A DNA stretch of 36,755 nucleotides from Weeksellaceae bacterium TAE3-ERU29 (GTDB lineage: Bacteria; Bacteroidota; Bacteroidia; Flavobacteriales; Weeksellaceae), in contig JAHUUM010000023.1 of the NCBI GenBank assembly GCA_019218445.1, positions 1 to 36,755 on the forward strand. Direction: 5' to 3'. Shown here one piece after another: positions 25,813 to 32,458 of this stretch. The translations under genes were made by a program, and so were the position numbers. Below the pieces are notes generated by a model. That model did no database searches. It had not been told where the DNA came from and worked only from the letters and a program-made list of their open reading frames with translations. Each line of letters opens with the position of its first letter. The stretch's first letter is position 1.

Positions 25813-26139
25813 TTATTTCTCTACAATTTTATATGGTTGAACGCTTGCATTCATAATACTGTCTTTTGCGACAACTTCTGCCACATGACTTCTCATTTGG
25901 TTTTGCATTAATTTTTTATGAATAAATGCATATTCAGACTTAAGGTTAGAAACCTGATTTTGTAACCTTTTCACCTCTACCACTTTTTTATCTGCCCAGT
26001 GAGAACTTAAAATACTAATGAAAGCTAAGACTGCTAAAAACACCACAAATTTCCAATGGCGTAACGAACTGTCATCCACTAGAAATCTCCCCTTTAGGAT
26101 ATCTTTAATTGATATGTTTGATTGTTTTTTCTTAGCCAT
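25813..26139 (-). CDS. ftsL: FtsL-like cell division protein
   Basis: The 108-residue protein has a basic cytoplasmic N-terminus (about 1-27), one membrane helix (about 28-46, VVFLAVLAFISILSSHWA), and a periplasmic part that is a predicted coiled coil (VKRLQNQVSNLKSEYAFIHKKLMQNQM). This is the FtsL layout. The sequence fits the Bacteroidota-specific FtsL_2 group more than the classic family, so the assignment rests on topology and on its position between rsmH and ftsI. It overlaps rsmH by 8 bases. FtsL joins FtsQ and FtsB to activate FtsWI; no separate ftsB gene is in the window. Confidence 0.85.
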   Translation of the reverse strand: MAKKKQSNISIKDILKGRFLVDDSSLRHWKFVVFLAVLAFISILSSHWADKKVVEVKRLQNQVSNLKSEYAFIHKKLMQNQMRSHVAEVVAKDSIMNASVQPYKIVEK

Positions 26140-27037
26140 TATTTTTTATTCCTATTCTTAATTTAGCACTTCTCGCTCTTGAATTATCTTCTACCTCTTC
26201 TTCTGAAGCTAAAATAACTTTTGACCGAAGCGGCTTAAAAGGAGCATACCAGTTTCCATAAATATCTCTTTCCGGTTCGCCTTCAAACATTCCTTTTTTT
26301 ATGTAATTCTTTACTAATCTATCTTCTAAAGAATGATATGAAATCACAACAAGTCTTCCATCTTCTTTTATAATATCTCCCGTTTGTAAAAGCATGTCTT
26401 CTAAAGCCGTAAGCTCATCATTCACCTCGATTCTCAAAGCCTGAAACAGCTGAGCATGCAACTTATTTTCTTTATACGACGGAATTACAGGCTTTAACAC
26501 CGTCTTTAAATCTTCTGTTGTATTTATAGGATTCTCTTTTCTTTCACGAACAATAATATTTGCCCATTTAAATCCGGATTTTATTTCTCCGTACTTTCTA
26601 AGAATAATTCCTAAATCTTTTTCATCGTACTTATTAATGACTTCCCATGCAGATTTAGACTGAGTTTGATTCATTCTCATATCTAATCTCCCTTCAAAAC
26701 GAGTAGAAAAACCCCTTTCAGCAGTATCAAACTGATGAGAAGAAACTCCTAAATCAGCTAATATTCCGTCTACTTTATTAATTCCGTAAAACCTTAATTG
26801 ATTTTTTATAAATCTGAAGTTTGACAGAATCAATTGAAATCTATCGTCTTCTATATTATTATTTACCGCATCTACGTCTTGGTCAAAAGAGAAAAGCCTC
26901 CCTTTAGAACTTAATTTTTCTAAAATAGCACGTGAATGTCCTCCGCCCCCAAAGGTGCAGTCTATGTAAATGCCGTCAGGATTAAGTACAAGTGCATCTA
27001 CAGATTCGTTAAGTAAAACAGGTTTATGGTAGCTCAT
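26132..27037 (-). CDS. rsmH: 16S rRNA (cytosine-1402-N4)-methyltransferase
   Basis: RsmH (MraW) methylates N4 of C1402 in the ribosomal decoding centre. The 301-residue protein starts with YHKPVLLNESVDAL, then the SAM-binding YIDCTFGGGGHSRAIL (about 24-39), FDQDVDA (about 55-61), DGILADLGVSSHQFD (about 94-108), RGFSTRFEGRLDMRM and the C-terminal VISYHSLEDRLVK near 225. The length is typical. It is the second gene of the dcw cluster, its start overlapping the end of mraZ by 14 bases. Confidence 0.97.
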   Translation of the reverse strand: MSYHKPVLLNESVDALVLNPDGIYIDCTFGGGGHSRAILEKLSSKGRLFSFDQDVDAVNNNIEDDRFQLILSNFRFIKNQLRFYGINKVDGILADLGVSSHQFDTAERGFSTRFEGRLDMRMNQTQSKSAWEVINKYDEKDLGIILRKYGEIKSGFKWANIIVRERKENPINTTEDLKTVLKPVIPSYKENKLHAQLFQALRIEVNDELTALEDMLLQTGDIIKEDGRLVVISYHSLEDRLVKNYIKKGMFEGEPERDIYGNWYAPFKPLRSKVILASEEEVEDNSRARSAKLRIGIKNNG

Positions 27038-27491
27038 CGAATTCTAAACCTCCCATTACATCTTCTGCCAAATCACCGAAATCAACTTCTTCATTATTGA
27101 TTTCTTTCTCATATAAATCTTTATCCCAAATTTCGATAATATTTATAGCCGCAGAAACCACCACATTCTTATCGATATTGGAATGCACAATCAAGTCTTT
27201 AGCAATCTGTATTCTTCCGTTATTATCTAACTCTATAGGTTTTACTCCTGCTGTAAAACGGCGTATGAATTCATTATTCTTTTTAACAAATCTGTTTAGC
27301 TTGCTCATACTTGCCATTACCTTATTCCATTCACTCATAGGGTAGACTTCTAAACATGGCTTAAACACAGATCTTTTAATTACGAATCCCTCGTGTAAAA
27401 CAGATTCCAACTGTTTTCGTAAATCCATAGGAATAGCCAAACGCCCCTTAGCGTCAACTTTACATTCGTATGATCCTATTAGATTTACCAC
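27024..27491 (-). CDS. mraZ: Transcriptional regulator MraZ, dcw operon
   Basis: MraZ binds DNA through two SpoVT/AbrB-type domains and represses its own operon in the species studied. The two signatures are visible: DAKGRLAIPMDLR near residue 15 and DNNGRIQIAKDL near residue 93. I take the GTG at 27491 as the start (155 residues, beginning VNLIGSYECK), because the family begins there. The open frame runs back to a TTG at 27527, which would add 12 residues lying in the operator-to-start leader. The stop overlaps rsmH. Three GTGG repeats lie 43 to 68 bases upstream of the GTG and are the expected MraZ site. Confidence 0.94.
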   Translation of the reverse strand: MVNLIGSYECKVDAKGRLAIPMDLRKQLESVLHEGFVIKRSVFKPCLEVYPMSEWNKVMASMSKLNRFVKKNNEFIRRFTAGVKPIELDNNGRIQIAKDLIVHSNIDKNVVVSAAINIIEIWDKDLYEKEINNEEVDFGDLAEDVMGGLEFDELP

Positions 27492-27533
27492 AATTAATTT
27501 TTTTTCAAAAGTAAGAACTTTTTCCAATTTTTT

Positions 27534-27558
27534 ACCACTTTATTCCACAAAATCCCAC
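27534..27558 (-). promoter_or_regulatory. MraZ-box repeats (three GTGG units, 10-bp spacing)
   Basis: On the minus strand the units GTGGG (27554-27558), GTGGA (27544-27548) and GTGGT (27534-27538) start exactly 10 bases apart, each separated by a 5-base A/T spacer. MraZ of E. coli and Mycoplasma binds TGGGN-type direct repeats with 5-base spacers. The position just upstream of mraZ fits autoregulation. Confidence 0.8.
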
Positions 27559-27632
27559 TTTTGTTGAAAACTTTTAGATAGTTAATTTCTAATACTTTTT
27601 TTTAAGATAGTTTTAAATTGTTTGGAAAAATG

Positions 27633-27640
27633 TATATTTG
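27633..27640 (+). promoter_or_regulatory. Putative -7 box for the alpha/beta hydrolase gene
   Basis: TATATTTG is a perfect TAnnTTTG match, ending 27 bases before the ATG at 27668. The same bases contain a TTG at 27638 that opens the reading frame, but a start codon inside a -7 box is unlikely. An upstream -33 TTG at normal spacing is not clear. Confidence 0.6.
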
Positions 27641-27667
27641 CTATCGCATTCTAATTTAGAAAGGTTT

Positions 27668-28435
27668 ATGTTATTTAGTAAAAAAAAGAAAGAATATAAT
27701 TTTATAGAAAAAGGAGAAGGTCATCCGTTGGTTTTATTACACGGTTTAATGGGAGGGCTTTCTAATTTTGATGCTCTTATCAATTATTTTTCTACTAAGG
27801 GATATAAAGTTTATGCTCCGGAATTACCTATTTATTCATTGTCAATTTTAGGTACAAATGTAGCAAACATAGCGAAATTTGTCGCCAAATTTATTGCCGA
27901 TGAAATTAATGAAAAAGTAACTTTGATAGGGAACTCTTTGGGAGGACATGTAGGGTTGGTTGTTTCTTTGGAACATCCGGAATTAGTACATTCTTTAGTA
28001 TTAACCGGGAGTAGCGGTTTATATGAAAAGTCTTTTGGGGAAACTTTTCCTAAAAGAGGGAATTACGAATACATTAAAAAGAAAGCGGAAGAAGTTTTTT
28101 ATGATCCTAAAGTTGCTACTAAAGAAATTGTAGATGAAGTCTTTGAAACAGTAAACAAAAATGCTAAGATTATAAAAATTCTCTATATTGCCAGAAGTGC
28201 GATGAAGCACAATATGAAAGACGTTCTTGAGCAAATAAAAATGCCTGTTTGTTTAATTTGGGGGAAACAAGATAAGGTAACTCCTCCTGAAGTAGCTGTT
28301 CAATTTGAAGAAGGGTTACCTGACGCAACTCTTTACTGGATAGATAAATGCGGACATGCTCCTATGATGGAACATCCCGAAAAATTCAATGAGATTTTAT
28401 TTGAATGGTTAGACCCTAAGGTTGATAAAAAATAA
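27668..28435 (+). CDS. Alpha/beta-fold hydrolase
   Basis: The 255-residue protein has the hydrolase catalytic triad: nucleophile S90 in the elbow GNSLGG, D202 in WGKQDKVTPP and H230 in DKCGHAPMMEHP, plus the oxyanion-region LLHGLMGG (about 23-30). The fold resembles the large esterase/C-C hydrolase group with a lid near 120-180, and the substrate is unknown. I start at ATG 27668 (MLFSKKKK). A TTG at 27638 would add 10 residues but falls within the promoter box. No signal peptide is visible, so it is cytoplasmic. A terminator-like hairpin follows, then engB. The gene is divergent from mraZ across about 176 bases. Confidence 0.9.
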   Translation: MLFSKKKKEYNFIEKGEGHPLVLLHGLMGGLSNFDALINYFSTKGYKVYAPELPIYSLSILGTNVANIAKFVAKFIADEINEKVTLIGNSLGGHVGLVVSLEHPELVHSLVLTGSSGLYEKSFGETFPKRGNYEYIKKKAEEVFYDPKVATKEIVDEVFETVNKNAKIIKILYIARSAMKHNMKDVLEQIKMPVCLIWGKQDKVTPPEVAVQFEEGLPDATLYWIDKCGHAPMMEHPEKFNEILFEWLDPKVDKK

Positions 28436-28454
28436 TATAATTCTAATAAAATAT

Positions 28455-28493
28455 AATTCCTAAAGCCTTTATAGATTCCTTTAGGAATTTTTT
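28455..28493 (+). terminator. Terminator-like hairpin between hydrolase and engB
   Basis: An 11-bp perfect stem AATTCCTAAAG / CTTTAGGAATT with a 13-base loop is followed by a T-rich run and lies 14 bases before the engB ATG. It either ends the hydrolase transcript or attenuates engB, since no separate promoter box for engB was found between them. Confidence 0.7.
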
Positions 28494-28506
28494 ATAATAA
28501 AAAATC

Positions 28507-29142
28507 ATGAAAATTAATTCAGCAAAATTTATAGAAAGCAACTCTGATTGGCAAAAATGTCCTGCACCAAACTTGCCGGAATATGCTTTTATCGGTAGGT
28601 CTAATGTAGGGAAATCATCTTTAATTAATATGCTTGCCAATAATAAAAAATTGGCTAAAACTTCCGGAACTCCGGGGAAAACACAATTAGTAAATCATTT
28701 TTTAATCAATGACTCATGGTATCTAGTTGATTTACCTGGTTATGGTTATGCTAAGGTTTCTAAAAAAGCCAGACGACAATTTAGTTCGTTAATTACAGGG
28801 TATATTTTAAACCGAAGAAATTTAATTAATCTATATGTTTTGGTGGATGCTCGTCACGAACCAATGAAAATAGATTTAGAATTTATGGAGTTCTTAGGCA
28901 AAAAAGGAATTCCGTTTAGTATTGTTCTAACTAAAATAGATAAACTAAGTAGCTCGGCATTAGCTAAAAACTTAATGAAATACCAAAAGAAAATGTTGAA
29001 TACTTGGCAAACTTTACCTCCTTTCTATAAAACTTCTGCTACCTCTAAAGTAGGACGAGAAGAAATTCTAAATAATATTGAATTATTTAATCAACAATTG
29101 GATAATATTGACTTTGCTTCAATTGTGAATGATGGAGAGTGA
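28507..29142 (+). CDS. engB: Ribosome biogenesis GTPase EngB (YihA/YsxC)
   Basis: EngB is an essential GTPase in many bacteria, needed for assembly of the large ribosomal subunit. The 211-residue protein begins [14 protein letters not shown] and has all five G motifs: G1 GRSNVGKSS (about 31-39), G2 TPGKTQ (about 57-62), G3 [11 protein letters not shown] (about 76-86), G4 TKIDKL near 142 and a G5-like TSATSKVG near 176. The length is typical. It is downstream of the alpha/beta hydrolase, behind a hairpin with a T-run that ends only 14 bases before the ATG. The 220 bases after its stop codon (29143-29362) show no gene. Confidence 0.96.
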   Translation: MKINSAKFIESNSDWQKCPAPNLPEYAFIGRSNVGKSSLINMLANNKKLAKTSGTPGKTQLVNHFLINDSWYLVDLPGYGYAKVSKKARRQFSSLITGYILNRRNLINLYVLVDARHEPMKIDLEFMEFLGKKGIPFSIVLTKIDKLSSSALAKNLMKYQKKMLNTWQTLPPFYKTSATSKVGREEILNNIELFNQQLDNIDFASIVNDGE

Positions 29143-29362
29143 AAAGATTAAAAGGAGATAATAAAAACAACTACCTCATAATATACGGCTTTTTAGTCTG
29201 AGTTTGCTTTTAAAATGGGTTCTAATGGATTTATTTAATAGATATTTTTTAGGTAAGAAACTGTAGGCAATATACTACTAAAATTGATTATAAATTAATA
29301 ACTGAATGATGTTTTGAATACTCTACGTGATAAATATTATGTAAATCATAGTTTCTGCCTCT

Positions 29363-29978
29363 CTAATGTTTTACTTTTTTCCAGCGAAACCAAAAACGAA
29401 TCTTCCAAGCCGATTTACTCCTCGGAAACCATATAATAATACCCGTTATAAGCATAAGAATAAATATTATAACGGATGTCCCAACAACCCAACTGCCTAT
29501 TTCCGAACCTAAAAAAAGTGAGCGATGTAATCTGAGTATAATGAAAAAGAAGTCAGTTTTTTCATTATATATTTTTATTATTTCTCCATTTACGGATTAA
29601 CATAAGCTGTTTTATAGACTTTAAACTCATCATAATAGTTCCATGCAGAATAATCCCTATCATAATAATGAAACTGATATGATTGTTTTTTATTTAAAAG
29701 AATAGTAATCCAAGATAACGGTTCAGATTCCCCGACATGTTCCTTTACTTTGTTCATCATTTCGCTTACAGGTAGAACTTCTGCGTTTTTGGGAATTTGA
29801 AAATTTGCCATTGTAATGGTATCATGCCGAATATAGTTTTCTATCTCGTCCTGAAAAACCAAAATACTTCCCGTTAAAGAGATAATAAATATAATTAAAC
29901 CAACAGAAAGCCCCATCCATAGATGTGGAGCTTTCGGGATATATTAAATAAAGATTTACCTTTTTTTCTCTTTCTCAC
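29363..29978 (-). pseudogene. Frameshifted PepSY-associated transmembrane protein
   Basis: The locus reads as one protein in three pieces. A first piece from the GTG at 29978 gives MRKRKKGKSLFNISRKLH. A frame change near 29928-29934 leads to LWMGLSVGLIIFIISLTG, continuing to VNP at 29593. A second frame change at 29589-29592 leads to NGEIIKIYNEKTDFFF and then LHRSLFLGSEIGSWVVG and IITGIIIWFPR-like membrane helix, ending at the TAG at 29363. The pieces together resemble the N-terminal part (two membrane helices) of PepSY_TM proteins, which are found near siderophore receptors and as iron-uptake reductases. Each break equals a net one-base loss (or two-base gain). The longer relatives I recall have further helices that are missing here, so a 3' truncation is also possible. 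Confidence 0.8.
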
Positions 29979-30101
29979 TTCTTAAATCAATTTGTTTTAA
30001 ATTAAAGCAACAAATATAGTTAAACAAAGGCTAATAGATTTTTATACTTGATGATTTTAACTAAAATTCAAGGTAATCAGTTTTATTGTGTGAGAATTTA
30101 A

Positions 30102-30581
30102 TTAATTATTATTGAATTTAAATTTTATATTATTCTCTTTAAAGTTTAGAATAATATCATCATAAGAGTTATTTTTAAGATTACTTATGTCAAAAAAGAA
30201 AGTATTTGTAAACACTTCATTATTACATTTTCCGTTAGAATCAACAATAATCCTAACATTTCTTTGTGGTGGGTTGGATTCTGATATATGCCCGCTGTCT
30301 ACAAATTTTACGGAGTGGTAACAACCTACACCTTTAAGTTTTAAAACGATTTTAATACATTTATAATCGAATTTTTCTACGCTCATTATTTCATAATCGC
30401 TTGATGATGCGTTTAAATACATATTCTCATCAATTATTGTTTGTCCGCAAGAATATTCTATTTTTTTTTGTTTAAATAAATTATTGTCATCATCGAATCT
30501 ATCAGGATCAAGAAGGAAACAGGATTTCATAAAGAAAGTTAGAAAGATGAATGCAAATAAATATTTTAGTCTATTTTTCAT
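30102..30581 (-). CDS. Putative lipoprotein, no known family
   Basis: The 159-residue protein has a basic N-terminus and a hydrophobic stretch (about 7-18) ending in MKSC at 18-21, a plausible lipobox with C21 as the acylated residue. After it comes the acidic segment DPDRFDDDNN (about 25-34), which resembles acidic signals that direct Bacteroidota lipoproteins to the cell surface. The rest has alternating hydrophobic and polar residues as in a beta-sandwich, and a conserved-looking C45, C75 and C92-like spread of cysteines. I recognise no family. It is monocistronic, with a TATATTTG box 18 bases before the ATG. Without homologues the surface location is only a suggestion. Confidence 0.62.
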   Translation of the reverse strand: MKNRLKYLFAFIFLTFFMKSCFLLDPDRFDDDNNLFKQKKIEYSCGQTIIDENMYLNASSSDYEIMSVEKFDYKCIKIVLKLKGVGCYHSVKFVDSGHISESNPPQRNVRIIVDSNGKCNNEVFTNTFFFDISNLKNNSYDDIILNFKENNIKFKFNNN

Positions 30582-30598
30582 AAGTCATATTAAGAGTG

Positions 30599-30606
30599 CA
30601 AATATA
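30599..30606 (-). promoter_or_regulatory. Putative -7 box for the lipoprotein gene
   Basis: TATATTTG on the minus strand matches TAnnTTTG and ends 17 bases before the start codon at 30581, which would give a leader of about 10 bases. No -33 motif is evident. Confidence 0.5.
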
Positions 30607-30626
30607 AATTAGAAAAATTATAAAAA

Positions 30627-30658
30627 AAAAGCTCTACAATTTAAATTATAGAGCTTTT
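30627..30658 (-). terminator. Terminator of the alpha-amylase gene
   Basis: A perfect 10-bp stem AAAAGCTCTA / TAGAGCTTTT with a 12-base loop lies 10 bases after the amylase stop codon. On the minus strand it runs into a long T-run (about nine). Confidence 0.88.
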
Positions 30659-30668
30659 AATTAAATTT

Positions 30669-32144
30669 TTATTCCTTGCAAATCCAAGCACTTACACCAC
30701 CTGCAGGACAATTAAAATCACCCCAACCGTTTTCGTCTATTATTACCGGTTCATTGTTATGTTCCAATAAATCATAGAACTCTTTTCCTGCGTAGCGTTT
30801 ACCTATTTCCATAGGTTTTGTGTAGGCATCTTTATTGCTTATTAAAATTGCTATACCGGAATGTTCCTCATCTCCTTCTCTTGTCCAGCCTACGCAATTG
30901 GCGTCTTCAAAATAATCTCTTTGGAATCCGTAAGCATGCATTGTTCTTGCTTTTATCATATGTTCAAGATAGCCTACTTTGAATAATTCTATTTCGTAAT
31001 CGTTACCGTCTGTTCCTTTATCTGTGTATTTAGCTCCGAATAAATCAGGGTAAAATATACATGGATAGCCGTCTTGTCTGAATAAAATAAAAGCATAAGC
31101 AATTGGTTTAAACCAATCTTGCAAAGGGGCTTCTAATGCTTGTAAAGGCATAGTATCATGATTTGCAGTTACTGTAACAGATTTATCCGGGCGAAGGGTA
31201 GTAAGAGTGTTATTGAAGATATTTCTTAAATCATATTGATTACCGGCATTGCTGGCTTCTACAAAATTATGGTGTAAAGAGGAGTCAAAAAGGCTCATGC
31301 ATCCATCGGTAGCATCCAAGTATGCTTTTAGTAAATCAATTTTCCCTGGAGCCCAATATTCTCCTACAGCAAAAATGTTTTTACCTGTATTTTCACGCAA
31401 AGTATAAAGCCATTGTTTATAGAATTCCGGGGAGATATGTTTTACAGCGTCTAAACGAACACCATCGAATTTAATTTGGTCATGATACCACTTACCCCAG
31501 TAGTTAAGTTCTCCAACTACGTACGGGTTTCTGAATTCTATGTCGTTATACATTAAGTAGTCATAGTTTCCTTTTTCGAATCCTACAACATTTTCCCAAT
31601 TATCTCCATAGTCAGTAATGATTCTATAAATTCCACTGTCTTTTCCTTCGGCATAACTTACACCGGAAAAACAAGTGAAATCCCATTTGAAATCAGAATA
31701 TTTATTTTGTCTGCCGTCAAAATTGAATTTAGTATAAGAGGTAATTTCAAAAGGTTCAGAAACACCTCTATTTCTATCGTTCTCATCTACTTGAACAACA
31801 TTAAATGTTTCTTTTTCGTCTCCTCCTGCTTTGTGGTTAAGCACAACGTCTACAATTACTCTTATTCCATGTTCATGCAAGGCTTGTGTAGCTTCTATAT
31901 AATCCTGTTTTGTTCCATATTTAGTAGGAATTCCTCCTTTTTGGTCGAATTCTCCTAAATCAAATAAATCATAGGGGTCATATCCTACTGAATATCCTCC
32001 TCCATCTGCTTTATAGGCGGGTGGAAGCCAAACTGATGTTATTCCTATTTCTGAAAGATATTGTGCTTTTTCTTTTACTTCTTTCCATAATTTACCGTTA
32101 CCTTCGGTATACCAGTGAAAGAACTGTATCATTGTTCCGTTCAT
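30669..32144 (-). CDS. Cytoplasmic alpha-amylase (GH13)
   Basis: The protein has 491 residues from the chosen ATG at 32144 and belongs to the GH13_5 group with E. coli AmyA. Conserved region I is DVVLNHK, the nucleophile is D232 in GVRLDAVKH, the acid/base is E262 in FAVGEYW, and the transition-state stabiliser is D330 in TANHDT. The start region MNGTMIQFFHWY matches the family N-terminus, so I prefer this ATG to the one 24 bases upstream. There is no signal peptide. It should act on intracellular glycogen or imported maltodextrins. It is monocistronic, with its own terminator. The 290 bases upstream to pyk hold only the pyk terminator and no clear promoter box. Confidence 0.93.
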   Translation of the reverse strand: MNGTMIQFFHWYTEGNGKLWKEVKEKAQYLSEIGITSVWLPPAYKADGGGYSVGYDPYDLFDLGEFDQKGGIPTKYGTKQDYIEATQALHEHGIRVIVDVVLNHKAGGDEKETFNVVQVDENDRNRGVSEPFEITSYTKFNFDGRQNKYSDFKWDFTCFSGVSYAEGKDSGIYRIITDYGDNWENVVGFEKGNYDYLMYNDIEFRNPYVVGELNYWGKWYHDQIKFDGVRLDAVKHISPEFYKQWLYTLRENTGKNIFAVGEYWAPGKIDLLKAYLDATDGCMSLFDSSLHHNFVEASNAGNQYDLRNIFNNTLTTLRPDKSVTVTANHDTMPLQALEAPLQDWFKPIAYAFILFRQDGYPCIFYPDLFGAKYTDKGTDGNDYEIELFKVGYLEHMIKARTMHAYGFQRDYFEDANCVGWTREGDEEHSGIAILISNKDAYTKPMEIGKRYAGKEFYDLLEHNNEPVIIDENGWGDFNCPAGGVSAWICKE

Positions 32145-32409
32145 GTGATTTTTTTTGAGATATATCAAAAACTATGACAAACTATTTAAAAGTTAATAAC
32201 TTTCATTGATTAAAATATAAAGTCTGATGAGGTGTTGATTAATATTATCTGTTGAGTACTGTTATTAATTAAAAAAGTTTAACTCTATTTGATTTTTTTC
32301 TTTGTTATATGAAGTTTTAGTTTTTTTACCGGAATAAAAATATTTTTAGAGTTATTATGTTTTTAGAAAACATCACTATACCTAATGGATTAATACTTTT
32401 AATATAAAT

Positions 32410-32437
32410 AAAAAGCAGAGAAACTTCCCTGCTTTTT
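32410..32437. terminator. Terminator of the acpP-fabF-rnc-pyk operon
   Basis: A 9-bp stem AAAAAGCAG / CTGCTTTTT with a 10-base loop lies 21 bases after the pyk stop codon. A- and T-runs at both ends make it usable on either strand; on the minus strand it closes the pyk transcript. Confidence 0.82.
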
Positions 32438-32458
32438 AGTGTTTAGGTTGATTAAAAT

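Noticed and set aside
27523-27528. Fourth MraZ repeat (TTGGA on the minus strand)
   Set aside because: It is 11 bases, not 10, from the third repeat and lacks the GTGG core.
32144-32168. Upstream ATG as the start of the alpha-amylase
   Set aside because: It would add MIYLKKNH, which lies beyond the family N-terminus. The ATG at 32144 matches the start of E. coli AmyA-like proteins better, though the longer form cannot be excluded.
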